Positions 22,848-31,726 of a stretch of 32,120 nucleotides of DNA are shown piece after piece. The notes below the pieces were generated by a model. It was given only the letters and a program-made list of their open reading frames with translations. It ran no database searches and was not told where the DNA came from. The number at the start of each line of letters is the position of its first letter. Position 1 is the first letter of the stretch. A program made the position numbers and the translations under genes. The DNA lies in NCBI GenBank assembly GCA_963579925.1, contig CAUZJA010000007.1, forward strand, positions 1-32,120, given 5' to 3'. This DNA is from UBA1151 sp963579925 (GTDB taxonomy: Bacteria; Chloroflexota; Dehalococcoidia; Lucifugimonadales; Lucifugimonadaceae).

Positions 22848-25052
22848 CTAGCCGTTCGTGGCGGTGCTCAGGCCCGTGTTCCAAGTGTCCGACAACTCAT
22901 CGAGCGCGACGTCGACATGCCCGTTGATGCTGAGGCGGGTGCCGTCCACTGTGCCAATCTTGAGCAACGGAACATCTTGCGCAATCTTCTGCAGCGCGGC
23001 TTCCTGACCGGCTGACACGCTCACCACAATCCGAGACTGCTGCTCGCCGAATAGCACTGTGTCCCAGCGTCCGGTGAATGTGGAGTCGATGGTCGCTCCG
23101 ACTTCGCCAATGATGCAGGATTCGGCTATGGCGATGGCCAGTCCGCCGTCTGAGCAGTCGTGTGCTGACTGGATGATCCCGGCTTCAACGGCATCGATAC
23201 AGGCGTTCTGTACGGCCACTTCAAGCTTGAGATCAATCACTGGTTCGCCTTCGACTTTGCCGTGTATCTGTGTCAGATACTCACTGCCACTAAGCGATGA
23301 CTCTGGCGCATCGAGGGCATCGACTCCAAGGACGTAGATGATGTCGCCAGCACTCTTGAAGCCTGCTGTGGCGTGGACTGATACATCAGCGAGTTTGCCC
23401 AGCGTGCCGATGACGGGCGTTGGAAGGATCGCCGAGCCGGTGCCCTCGTTGTAGAGGCTCACGTTTCCGCTGACTACGGGGATGCCGAACGCGTTGCATG
23501 CGGCTTTGATGCCTTTGACGGCTTCTGTGAGCTGGTACTGAATGTCAGGCTTGTCGGGGTTACCGAAGTTTAGGCAGTCGGTCGCTGCTAGCGGCCTTGC
23601 GCCCACCGCCGCCATGTTGCGGCACGCCTCCGCGACGGCGATTGCGCCGCCCGCGAACGGGGAGAGATACGTGAGCCGACCATTACCGTCTGTTGAAAGC
23701 GCGATGCCAGCTTTAGTTCCTCGCAGGCGCATCACGGCCGCGTCACCACCCGGTGATACCACCGTGTTCGTCTGCACCTGATGGTCGTACTGCTGGAACA
23801 CCGGACGTCGGGACGCGATGTTGGCGCTGCCGAGCAACTGCAACAGAACGTCGGAAGGTGACTTGTCGGGGAGCGGCAGCGCAGACAGGTCTGCGTTGTT
23901 CAAGTCGGAGAGCCACGCCGGCTTTGGTGACGAGAACGTATACTCTGGCGGGTCTGTGAGAGTCCTGACGGACGTTGATGAGATGAGTTCGCTGCCATCG
24001 TAGATATCGACCGTGTCGCCAGTCACGAACTCGCCCACAGGCACAGCCCAGAGATCCCACTTGTCGAAGATCTCGGTGACCTGAGCTTCGCCACCCGGGG
24101 AGACCATCAGCAGCATCCGCTCCTGCGACTCCGACAGCATGACTTCGTATGGATTCATGCCTTCTTCTCGGCGTGGCACTTTCGCAACATCAAGGTTCAG
24201 GCCCAGTTCGCCTCGCTCAGCGCATTCGATTGCCGCGCTTGTCAGGCCAGCCGCTCCGCAATCCTGGAGTCCAACTACCGAGTCGAGTTTGATGGCCTCG
24301 AGGCACGCCTCGATGAGGACTTTTTCCAGGAACGGGTTGCCTACCTGCACGGCCGAGCGCAGTTCCGCTTGATCTTCGAACGTACGAGACGCAAGGCCTG
24401 ATGCGCCGTGGATGCCGTCACGGCCCGTGTCAGCGCCCACCAGCATCAAGATATCGCCTGAATTGCGCGGCGACGCACTCATGATTCGACCGTCTTCGAT
24501 CAGACCGACGCAGAGTGCATTAACCAGAGGGTTTTCGGAGTATGACTCGTCGAAAACCACTTCGCCGCCAACGTTTGGGATGCCGATGCAGTTGCCGTAC
24601 GCGGAAATGCCGCCCACGACGCCGTTAAACAGATAGCGGTTGCGCTGCGTAGTCGGCGGGCCAAACCGCAGCGAGTTCAGAAGTGCGATTGGCCGAGCAC
24701 CCATCGCGAATATGTCACGGACGATGCCACCGACGCCGGTAGCAGCGCCCTCATGGGGTTCAATCGCGGACGGGTGATTGTGGGATTCAATCTTGAACGC
24801 AATCGCCAACCCATCGCCAATGTCGATTACGCCTGCGTTTTCGGAGCCGGGCGCGACCAGCAGGTTTGGACTGTCGGCTGGAAGCGTTCGCAGCAGCGGC
24901 TTTGAGTGCTTGTAGCCGCAGTGCTCGCTCCACAGCGCGCCGAAGAGGCCAAGCTCCAAACCGTTTGGCTCACGGCCAAGGCGATCGACTATTACTTCGT
25001 ATTCGGCCCTTGAGAGGGCGATCTCATCCAGTGTTTCCTGAGTTACGGGCAA
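22848..25052 (-). CDS. purL: Phosphoribosylformylglycinamidine synthase subunit PurL
   Basis: ATP-dependent synthetase subunit that makes FGAM in purine synthesis, using ammonia from PurQ with PurS in the complex. 734 residues, the length of the small PurL type. It begins at a TTG (MPVTQETLDEIALSR). Conserved parts include LGLFGALWSEHCGYKHS, FKIESHNHPSAIEPHEGAAT with GVGGIVRD, GRDGIHGAS, and the second-half DCLNFGNP and VVSGNVSLYNE. No purS or purQ is adjacent, so they must be encoded elsewhere. The start has a weak ribosome site, but the preceding in-frame codons add nothing family-like. Confidence 0.96.
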   Translation of the reverse strand: MPVTQETLDEIALSRAEYEVIVDRLGREPNGLELGLFGALWSEHCGYKHSKPLLRTLPADSPNLLVAPGSENAGVIDIGDGLAIAFKIESHNHPSAIEPHEGAATGVGGIVRDIFAMGARPIALLNSLRFGPPTTQRNRYLFNGVVGGISAYGNCIGIPNVGGEVVFDESYSENPLVNALCVGLIEDGRIMSASPRNSGDILMLVGADTGRDGIHGASGLASRTFEDQAELRSAVQVGNPFLEKVLIEACLEAIKLDSVVGLQDCGAAGLTSAAIECAERGELGLNLDVAKVPRREEGMNPYEVMLSESQERMLLMVSPGGEAQVTEIFDKWDLWAVPVGEFVTGDTVDIYDGSELISSTSVRTLTDPPEYTFSSPKPAWLSDLNNADLSALPLPDKSPSDVLLQLLGSANIASRRPVFQQYDHQVQTNTVVSPGGDAAVMRLRGTKAGIALSTDGNGRLTYLSPFAGGAIAVAEACRNMAAVGARPLAATDCLNFGNPDKPDIQYQLTEAVKGIKAACNAFGIPVVSGNVSLYNEGTGSAILPTPVIGTLGKLADVSVHATAGFKSAGDIIYVLGVDALDAPESSLSGSEYLTQIHGKVEGEPVIDLKLEVAVQNACIDAVEAGIIQSAHDCSDGGLAIAIAESCIIGEVGATIDSTFTGRWDTVLFGEQQSRIVVSVSAGQEAALQKIAQDVPLLKIGTVDGTRLSINGHVDVALDELSDTWNTGLSTATNG

Positions 25053-25185
25053 TTGGTCTCGTTGGTTTGGCTGGGGGTGGCTGGCGAATGTTCAAATCTC
25101 AGAATAGGCCAGTGGAGGGCAATTGGAAACGGTACAACGTGGAATACCCGTTGAATGCGGCTGCAATCCCACCTCCGGGATACTT

Positions 25186-26179
25186 CTAAATGCCTTCCCA
25201 GGCCCGCTCGTATGTGGCGATGATTCTGTCGGTAAGCGCATCGAATTCGGCGTCCACCACTTGCCGTGTAGGGTCAGCATCGAACCATTCGATCACTTCT
25301 TGGGCACCGCGCTCGTAAGGGGTGGTGCAGATGAATTCGGGCGAAAGTCGTTTGATTTTGGTGTTGTCGAAAATCATGCTGTTCGCCTTGTCGCCCAGCA
25401 GCCCGGCTCCCCATGCTGGATGTATGGCGTTGATCAGGTCTGAAGGAATATGCACTATCTGAGGCGGTGGTGCACCTGCCGCACGTGCGACGATCTCATG
25501 GATCTGGTTCCACGTGAGCAGTTCGTCTGACGTGATCTGGAACGCCTCGCCGATTGCTCGGTTGTTACCCAGCAATCCGACAAACCCTTTGGCGAAGTCG
25601 GTGTGGTGCGTCAGAACCCAGAGTGATGCGCCATCGCCATGCACGATGACTTTCTTGTCCTTGCGCATTCGATCCACCACGTTCCAGGCGCCCTGGAATG
25701 GCAGCATAGTCCGGTCATACGTGTGCGATGGACGCACAATCGTCATCGGGAACTTCTCTTCGCGATAGGCCCGCATCAGCCGGTCCTCGCTGGCGATCTT
25801 GTCGATGGAATACTGCCAGTACGGGTTGTCCAGCGGCGTTGACTCTGTCACAGGCAGGTTGACCGGAGGCGACTGATAGGCAGGCCGAACTGATGAATAC
25901 GTACTGATCAGTGCGATCGCGGAAGATCTCGATGTCGGCTTCTATGTGCTCAGCGGTAAACGCGATCCAGTTCACCACAGCATCGAATTCGTGATCGCCC
26001 AGCGCGGCCAGCGTAGATTCCTTGTCTCGGATATCGCCGTTGAGCACCGTCACGCCTTCTGGTACGGGCCGGTTTGTCTCGCCGCGATTCAGGAGGAACA
26101 TCTCGTATCCGCGTTCAACCGCCAGAGGCGTGCAGGCTGAGCTGATCTTGCCGGTATCGCCAATAAACAAGACTTTCAC
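25186..26179 (-). pseudogene. NAD-dependent epimerase/dehydratase (SDR), frameshifted in the middle
   Basis: Starts at a GTG (26179) with GAGG seven bases upstream. The first half, MKVLFIGDTGKISSACTPLA to DQYVFISSA near 25888, is the nucleotide-binding half of an atypical extended SDR (GxxGxxS-like loop). The second half is in another frame from about 25885: AYQSPPVNLPVTESTPLDNP, WQYSIDKIASEDRL (the Tyr/Lys-like active region), then TIVRPSHTYD and DLLTW-like parts to the TAA-side end at 25186. Joining the frames gives the expected SSA-S-AYQ; two bases appear lost (or one gained) at about 25880-25886. Each half alone is incomplete, so the gene is broken or misread. The sugar-nucleotide substrate is unknown. 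Confidence 0.8.
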
Positions 26180-26326
26180 GGGGTTTCCTCTTTTTGTCTG
26201 AGACTGACTGATGGCGCCTCGGGGAACTCAGAGCTGGAGCAGTATGGCCCGGCGCGCTCGCACACTCGATAGAATAGTCAGGTTGTGATGTCCGCTTCTT
26301 CAGTCCTGAAGGCCGGACGGGATCGC

Positions 26327-26411
26327 GGGGAAGTGGCGAAATGGCAGACGCGCATGCCTTAGGAGCATGTGTCCAAAAGACGTGTGGGTTCGAATCCCAC
26401 CTTCCCCACCA
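26327..26411 (+). tRNA. tRNA-Leu (anticodon UAG)
   Basis: Acceptor GGGGAAG (26327-26333) pairs perfectly with CTTCCCC (26401-26407). The anticodon stem CATGC/GCATG encloses CTTAGGA (anticodon TAG). A medium-long variable arm and T-arm GTGGG-TTCGAAT-CCCAC follow. The discriminator is A26408 and CCA is encoded at 26409-26411. It fits tRNA-Leu for CUA. Confidence 0.96.
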
Positions 26412-26418
26412 CCCCATC

Positions 26419-26536
26419 TGCCATGGAGGCACATAGAGCAGCCAGCCCCAACCACCGCGCGGGCACCATTTGCCATGGAGGCACATAGAGCAGCCGGTCC
26501 CAACCACCATGCGGGCATCATCTGCCATGGGGGCAG
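26419..26536 (+). repeat. 52-bp tandem direct repeat, about 2.3 copies, beside tRNA-Leu
   Basis: Units begin at 26419, 26471 and 26523, each with TGCCATGG. The first two share TGCCATGGAGGCACATAGAG followed by CAGCC and a CCCAACCACC-x-x-GCGGGCA block; the third is cut after about 14 bases. The period is exactly 52. The array starts eight bases after the tRNA CCA. From 26537 to 26659 I see no supported gene. Confidence 0.75.
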
Positions 26537-26659
26537 CTCCGGGCCGGGGCGATCAGACTCTGCTATTCGTCGTAGAAGCACAGGGACGTGTTCTGGAGAC
26601 GCTCTCTGTGGAGGGGCGTCAACTTTATGACCTGAGGGGGCAAATCGGGAGTGTTGGTA

Positions 26660-27550
26660 TTACCTTGAAGTCAGAACGTCGTAGCGGCCTGAAGTGATGT
26701 CGGGGTCAGACCGGTAGGTGTAGTGGATACCTGGTTGAAGCTTCTCCATGTACAGAAGCTCCTCGTGATCGCCGTAGCGGATAGACAGCACGTACTTGGC
26801 ATTATCGGGCAGGCTGAATCGAGTGATGCCGTCTCTGTTGGTTCGCGAACGCTCCAGGCCGGAGATTATGCTCGTAGGTGCGATTCCTACTTCGGCGTTG
26901 GCGACGGGCTGGCCTTCAATATCAAGCACCTGCAAGCTGCCTGAATGTCGCTTCGGCAAGAACTTGTTGATTGCCGACATGATCCGTCCTGAGTTGGTCG
27001 CCAACTGACCTTCCGTCATGAGGTCCATGACTCCTTGCTCGAAGTCACCCGCCTGCTTCGGAATCATCCACTCAGGACCGTATTTCAGTAACAGATACTC
27101 TTCGGGCGGGTTCGGCACGAAGAACTTCTCGCCAAGGAAGTCGATCTCTTTCAACTCTTCATGGAGCGCGACGGGAATCTTGACCACTGGCCACTGATAG
27201 ATGACATCGCCAAATACCCGATAGCAGGTCCAGTCCATCTGCGTTCCGGACTTCTGCATGCTAATGCTGATGTTCAGCTTGTTGTGGACTACCGTGGCGG
27301 TGAAGCCGTTCTCTCTGAATACGTCCACCGTCTGAGTGACTTTTTCTTCGGTCAGTCCGTGAAGACCAAGAACTGACCCCACATCAAGATCGTCATCCCA
27401 CGGGATGAACGCGCCGTCTCGAACCGCGCCAAGGCACGTGCCATGCCGGAGGAAATAGGACACGCCCACTTCGGCCATGATTCTGTTTGTGTCTTTTAAT
27501 ACTGACTCAGCAGTGGACATATCCATTGCTGTAAAAACTTTTGCTTGCAT
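26660..27550 (-). CDS. LicD-family protein with C-terminal Ig-like (carboxypeptidase-regulatory-like) domain
   Basis: 296 residues. LicD proteins have a nucleotidyltransferase fold and in some bacteria add phosphorylcholine or similar groups to surface glycans. The signature is RHGTCLGAVRDGAFIPWDDD (residues 35-54) with the metal-binding Asp cluster D52-D57, followed later by PNPPEEYLLLKYGPEWMIP, typical of the family. Residues about 205-280 form a small beta-domain like those of CarboxypepD_reg/CnaB type: LQVLDIEGQPVANAEVGIAP, TNRDGITRFSLPDNAKYVLS. No signal peptide is seen, so it should act in the cytoplasm. In the 240-bp gap upstream lie ATAGCGC-GAGT-GCGCTAT (27660-27677) and the palindrome at 27736. 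Confidence 0.82.
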   Translation of the reverse strand: MQAKVFTAMDMSTAESVLKDTNRIMAEVGVSYFLRHGTCLGAVRDGAFIPWDDDLDVGSVLGLHGLTEEKVTQTVDVFRENGFTATVVHNKLNISISMQKSGTQMDWTCYRVFGDVIYQWPVVKIPVALHEELKEIDFLGEKFFVPNPPEEYLLLKYGPEWMIPKQAGDFEQGVMDLMTEGQLATNSGRIMSAINKFLPKRHSGSLQVLDIEGQPVANAEVGIAPTSIISGLERSRTNRDGITRFSLPDNAKYVLSIRYGDHEELLYMEKLQPGIHYTYRSDPDITSGRYDVLTSR

Positions 27551-27735
27551 TTGTTCGTCTCTGGATTACACGCGGAAGGGGGGTGGTCGAGAATATTGCA
27601 TCGCTCAACATATTCTTGGGGGGATCGCGGGATAGGTTCGCTCTCAACAATACAGCGTGATAGCGCGAGTGCGCTATTCATCGTGACAGGGTACGTGAAG
27701 TCGACGAAGTGCTTTAGTGAGATACGGCGCGAAAA

Positions 27736-27758
27736 GGGGCAGGTTTGAAACCTGCCCC
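27736..27758 (-). terminator. Palindrome acting as terminator of the peroxiredoxin gene
   Basis: A perfect 11-bp inverted repeat, GGGGCAGGTTT-G-AAACCTGCCCC. On the minus strand it is followed by TTTTCG, giving the classical stem plus short T-run, 32 bases after the peroxiredoxin stop. It shares 22 bases with the copy at 3439-3460, in opposite orientation. Confidence 0.6.
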
Positions 27759-27790
27759 AATCGAATTATCTAGATGCGTTCGCTCGGCGA

Positions 27791-28267
27791 CTAGCCCAGC
27801 TTTGCGGCGGCCGCTTTTACGTCGTCGTACGGTGGCTGGTTGCCCTGTGAGTCTTCTGTGGCCCAGGCGTACTGGACTGTGCCGTCGCCATCGATGACGA
27901 AGACGGAACGTGTTGCGGCGTCGTAGCCGGGCATTCCGCCGAAGTCAGGCCACACTACGTCGTAGGCCTTGATGGCGCTGCGGCTGTAGTCGCTGAGGAT
28001 CGGAAACGGCAGATTGTGCTTGGTGGCGAACTCTGCATTGGAGAAGCGGGCGTCTACTGACACTCCGATCACGTCTGCGTTGGCGTTCTCTAGCTCGCTG
28101 ATGGAATCTCGGAACTCACACATCTCGGTGTCACAGACTCCAGAGAATGCGGCCGGGAAGAACGCAAGGATTACGTTGCGACCTTTGTGCTGGCTGAGCG
28201 TGTGTGCTTCGCCACCAGTGTCCAGTAGTGAAAAATCGGGCGCTGATGCGCCAACGGCGATGGCCAT
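27791..28267 (-). CDS. Peroxiredoxin (AhpC/TSA family, AhpE/Bcp-like)
   Basis: Thiol peroxidase reducing hydrogen peroxide and organic peroxides in the cytoplasm. 158 residues. The fold starts VGASAPDFSLLDTGGEAHTL. The active site is FFPAAFSGVCDTEMCEFRD: peroxidatic C45 with Ser42 in place of the usual Thr, and C50 five residues on as a possible resolving or extra thiol. Later parts FPILSDYSRSAIKAYDV and RSVFVIDGDGTVQYAW match the family. GAGGAG lies eight bases before the ATG. A stem-loop with T-run follows the stop. It is probably transcribed alone. Confidence 0.94.
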   Translation of the reverse strand: MAIAVGASAPDFSLLDTGGEAHTLSQHKGRNVILAFFPAAFSGVCDTEMCEFRDSISELENANADVIGVSVDARFSNAEFATKHNLPFPILSDYSRSAIKAYDVVWPDFGGMPGYDAATRSVFVIDGDGTVQYAWATEDSQGNQPPYDDVKAAAAKLG

Positions 28268-28355
28268 GTCAGTTACTCCTCTGAGCGGATAAATTTATGT
28301 TGCGCGTGAGAACCGTGATTATGTCACGGCTCGCCTTGTGAATCGAGGTGCGACG

Positions 28356-29321
28356 CTAGTCGTCGATAGAAACTGCGATTTTGATCACGCCGTCGGTACG
28401 GTCTGCGTAGAGTTGGTACGCCTCAGGCGTCTGACTCCATCCCATGTTGTGCGTCTTCAGCACGCCGGGGTCAATCCAGCCGCGTTCTTTCAGCGCAACA
28501 ATTTCGCGAATCTCTTTGACCGGCTGGTTTGTGGTGGCGATGACCGTGGGGTTGATCGTCACCTCTTTGGTCATCCAATCACGGTGTCGGAAGGTCTGCT
28601 GATCGGGGACCAGGCTGAAGCCAATGATCTGGCCCTTCTGCTTGGCCATCCGAATGCACGTTTCAAGGCCGGCAGAGTTCCCGCTGGCGTCAACGACAAC
28701 ATCCACGCCTTCGCCCTTGGTGATCTCATCAAGCGCTTCGAATATATCTTCGTTGCCCGGATTGATTGTGTGCGTAGCGCCTAGTTCTGACGATTTCTGA
28801 CAGCGCGCTTCTATGAGGTCCAATCCAATGATTTGTGAAGCACCCTGTCGCTCAGCGATCATGGTGAATGAGAGGCCAATGCCGCCTTGACCCAGGACTG
28901 CAATCCGCTTGCCGGCAGGATTGCCCCAGTGCTTGGCTGAGTAGAGCACGGTGCCGGAGTGCTGGCACATCACCCACTCATCAGCCGGTCCCCACTCTGG
29001 AATCTTGATGAGCCGGTCTGGCGTCTGCACCAGGTACTCAGCCATCCCAGCGACCTCACGAGGGATCACGATTGCTCGTTGGCCCTCTGCGTACTCGTCG
29101 TTGCGACTTTCTACGACTACGCCAACAACCTCATGGTTGGGTGCGCCGGGTGCGGTGGGGTATTCCTCTTCAGGGAGATCAGGACCCCACTCCAGAATGA
29201 TGTCACTCCCGCAGACTGACATCTCTTCAACTTTGATCTTGACTTCGCCGTCTTCGATCGAGGGCTCAGGAATGTCTATCTGTTCAAGGGTTTTTGGCGC
29301 GGTTAGCTGAAATGCTTTCAT
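28356..29321 (-). CDS. Zinc-type alcohol dehydrogenase family protein (copy 1)
   Basis: Medium-chain NAD(P)-dependent dehydrogenase of the sorbitol/threonine/galactitol dehydrogenase type; the substrate is unknown, probably a polyol or sugar acid. 321 residues, slightly short because the structural zinc loop with four Cys is missing. Catalytic zinc ligands are C37 (VCGSDI) and H63 (APNHEVVG), and probably the Cys in VMCQHSGT. The cofactor motif is IAVLGQGGIGLSFTMIAERQ. It lies 27 bases downstream of a close paralogue on the same strand, with which it shares long identical stretches (for example AKHWGNPAGKRIAVLGQGGI), indicating tandem duplication. Confidence 0.9.
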   Translation of the reverse strand: MKAFQLTAPKTLEQIDIPEPSIEDGEVKIKVEEMSVCGSDIILEWGPDLPEEEYPTAPGAPNHEVVGVVVESRNDEYAEGQRAIVIPREVAGMAEYLVQTPDRLIKIPEWGPADEWVMCQHSGTVLYSAKHWGNPAGKRIAVLGQGGIGLSFTMIAERQGASQIIGLDLIEARCQKSSELGATHTINPGNEDIFEALDEITKGEGVDVVVDASGNSAGLETCIRMAKQKGQIIGFSLVPDQQTFRHRDWMTKEVTINPTVIATTNQPVKEIREIVALKERGWIDPGVLKTHNMGWSQTPEAYQLYADRTDGVIKIAVSIDD

Positions 29322-29348
29322 TTTGAATTCAAGGCTCCGGACTATTTA

Positions 29349-30326
29349 TTAGCTTGGCATATTCATGGCCACCTTGATCACTCCGTCGGAGTGGTCGGTG
29401 TACATGTCGTATGCCTTCTGTGCGTCATCAAACGTGAGGCTGTGGGACTTGAGCAGACCCGGATCCATCCAGCCACGCTCTTTCAGCGCAACCATCTGTC
29501 GAATCTCGTCTGTTGGACGGTCAGTACCTGCGATCTGGGTTGGGATAATCGAAACGGCCTTGCGCATCCAGTCACCGTGGACGAATGACGCACGCTTGCC
29601 CTCTGAGCCGGTGAGGCTGAAGCCAAGAATTGTGCCGTGTCGTTTGACTGCGTGAATGCATGTCTCAAGACCAGTTGGGTCGCCAGTTGCGTCGACTACA
29701 ACGTCTACGCCTTCGCCGCCGGTGATCTCGTCCAACGCCTCAATCAGGTTGTCTTTGTCCGGGTTGACCGTGTCGGTCGCTCCAAGTTCCTGGGCCTTCT
29801 TGAGTCGGTAGTCCAGGAGGTCGATACCGATCACCTGCTGCGCGCCCTGCTTCTCAGCAATCATGGTGAATGAGAGGCCGATACCACCCTGCCCCAGGAC
29901 TGCGATGCGCTTGCCGGCCGGGTTACCCCAGTGCTTGGCGGAGAAGAGAACCGTGCCGGAGTGCTGACACATCATCCACTCATCCATTGGTCCCCAGTCA
30001 GGAACTGGAATGATCCTGTCTGGTGACTGAGTGATGTACTCCACCATTCCACCCATACCGGGTGTTGGCAGAACGATACAGCGCTGACCCTCGTGTACCT
30101 CGTCGGTCTTTGACTCAACGATTGTGCCTACTATTTCGTGGCAAGGCATGCCCGGCGCGAGTGGGTAGTTCTCCTCCGGCATATGTGCGTCAAATGAGCC
30201 GTGAATATCGCTGCCACATGGTGAGACGGCTTCGACCTTGATCTTGGCCTGTCCGTCTGCCGGAACCGGTTCCGCGACGTCGATCATTTCAAGTGTGCGG
30301 TGGGCGGCGAGCTGTACTGCCTTCAT
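29349..30326 (-). CDS. Zinc-type alcohol dehydrogenase family protein (copy 2)
   Basis: Paralogue of the next gene downstream. I start it at the ATG at 30326 (MKAVQLAAHRTLEMIDVAEP) because it aligns with the paralogue and has GAGG 12-15 bases upstream; the frame runs on to 30368 with an unlikely leader. 325 residues. Zinc ligands are C37 (PCGSDIHG), H63 (MPCHEIVG) and probably the Cys in MMCQHSGT; the structural zinc loop is missing here as well. The NAD motif is LGQGGIGLSF. It is divergent from a mandelate-racemase-family gene across a 191-bp gap that must hold both promoters, suggesting a shared pathway in which the dehydratase and dehydrogenases act on one sugar-acid or polyol (inference). 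Confidence 0.9.
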   Translation of the reverse strand: MKAVQLAAHRTLEMIDVAEPVPADGQAKIKVEAVSPCGSDIHGSFDAHMPEENYPLAPGMPCHEIVGTIVESKTDEVHEGQRCIVLPTPGMGGMVEYITQSPDRIIPVPDWGPMDEWMMCQHSGTVLFSAKHWGNPAGKRIAVLGQGGIGLSFTMIAEKQGAQQVIGIDLLDYRLKKAQELGATDTVNPDKDNLIEALDEITGGEGVDVVVDATGDPTGLETCIHAVKRHGTILGFSLTGSEGKRASFVHGDWMRKAVSIIPTQIAGTDRPTDEIRQMVALKERGWMDPGLLKSHSLTFDDAQKAYDMYTDHSDGVIKVAMNMPS

Positions 30327-30517
30327 GGATGTGTAGGTCCTCAGGACTAAAAGAAGGATTTGGTTCAACAGCGTCCAACTTTACTTTAGTCCGGGCGCGG
30401 CGGAAAGGTGTACGACGTGAATCACTTAAAGTACAGCGAATAAACGTGCGGATTCGCCACTTGAAACCTCATCAGAATATACTCGCGCAGCCAAATGTCG
30501 ACGGACAGGACACAAAT

Positions 30518-31726
30518 ATGAGAATCACACAGATCGAGACCATCAGGATCGACGCCCAACCACAGATCATCTGGGTGCAGATCCATACTGACACCGGACT
30601 AAAAGGCCTCGGTGAGACCTGGTATGCGCCGCAGGTTGTTGAGTCGGCCATCCATGATTGGTTCGGGCCGCTACTTATCGGTCGCGAGGCTGGAGCAATA
30701 GAACGCCACTGGGAGGCGATGTTCCGCCTGTCTGATCATGCGGGATACGGCGGCGCTGAGATGAGGGCTATCTCCGCAATCGATATGGCGCTGTGGGATC
30801 TAAAGGGACAGTCCGTCGATCTTCCGATCTATGAGCTGCTTGGTGGCGCTGTGCGCAAAAAAATTCGCGCGTACGCGAACGATCTTCCATATGAGGGCGC
30901 AGGCGAGAAGGCGAAGTACTATCTCGATCAGGGGTTCACCGCCATGAAGGGCGGCCCAACCATCGCGCTGGCTCAAGCTACAGATGGCCAGTCGCTTTCG
31001 CCAAAAGAGCTGGACATGGCACTCAAGCCAATCCGCGATATTCGTGATGCCGTGGGTATGGACATGCAGATTGCGAACGATGGCCACGGTAAGTGGACGC
31101 TGCCAGTGGCGATTCGCATCGCGCAGGCGATGGAGCCGTACGAGATCATGTGGCAGGAAGATCTGATGCCGCTGCTCAACCCTGACGCACTAGCCCGGCT
31201 ACAAGCCGCAACCAAGACGCCGATATGCATCTCGGAGCGACTTCTCACTCGATGGCAACTGCGCCACTTCATCGAGAACGGGTCTGCCCGAATCGTGATG
31301 CCGGATTTGATCTGGACGGGCGGTATTTCCGAGACGCACAAGATTGCCGTTCTGGCGTCAGCACATCAGGTGCCAATCGCTCCCCACGACGCCACCGGCC
31401 CCGTGAATATCTTCGCGTGTGCGCAAATCCTTATGAACGCACCCAACGGGATGATCATGGAGCACGTCCCACCTATGTACAAAGGCTGGTACAACGACGT
31501 GGTCGACCTCAACGTGGACATCCACGATGGCTACTTGCACGCACCGGAACGGCCGGGCATCGGCACCAGCCTGAAGGCCGGTATCCGTGATCGAACGGAC
31601 GCCCGCGTGCGTGTCAGCGATACGCCGGGCACTAGCGTTGTGGACCATTACGGCCCTTACGCCGCCAGAACCGCTGAAGCACAGGCAGCGGTGGACGAGA
31701 TGGAGATTGAGCGAGGGCCTCAGTAG
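30518..31726 (+). CDS. Mandelate racemase/muconate lactonizing family (enolase superfamily) sugar-acid dehydratase-like
   Basis: 402 residues from the ATG at 30518, preceded by AGGA at a good distance; the frame is open back to 30293 but that part is not family-like. The N-terminal capping domain MRITQIETIRIDAQPQIIWV and the barrel are complete. Likely Mg ligands are D188 (in NDGHGKW), E214 (MWQEDL) and E240 (CISERL). H290 (APHDATGP) is the C-terminal base. H190 in the D-x-H motif resembles galactonate/mannonate dehydratases, while K144 sits where the KxK base pair would be, as MKGG. This suggests dehydration of a sugar acid or a related step. The substrate cannot be assigned. Divergent from the two dehydrogenases. 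Confidence 0.88.
   Translation: MRITQIETIRIDAQPQIIWVQIHTDTGLKGLGETWYAPQVVESAIHDWFGPLLIGREAGAIERHWEAMFRLSDHAGYGGAEMRAISAIDMALWDLKGQSVDLPIYELLGGAVRKKIRAYANDLPYEGAGEKAKYYLDQGFTAMKGGPTIALAQATDGQSLSPKELDMALKPIRDIRDAVGMDMQIANDGHGKWTLPVAIRIAQAMEPYEIMWQEDLMPLLNPDALARLQAATKTPICISERLLTRWQLRHFIENGSARIVMPDLIWTGGISETHKIAVLASAHQVPIAPHDATGPVNIFACAQILMNAPNGMIMEHVPPMYKGWYNDVVDLNVDIHDGYLHAPERPGIGTSLKAGIRDRTDARVRVSDTPGTSVVDHYGPYAARTAEAQAAVDEMEIERGPQ

Noticed and set aside
26419..26536. CRISPR array
   Set aside because: The 52-bp units are directly adjacent with no unique spacers, there are only about 2.3 copies, and no cas genes are nearby.
26470..26697. 75-residue plus-strand frame ending in protein-like sequence (LLFVVEAQGRVLETLSVEGR)
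   Set aside because: Its first part lies in the 52-bp repeat array, it overlaps the licD 3' end, it has no ribosome site, and I cannot match it to a family.
30293..30517. 75-codon N-terminal extension of the enolase-superfamily gene
   Set aside because: It overlaps the start of the divergent dehydrogenase gene, has no family similarity, and the ATG at 30518 has a good ribosome site.
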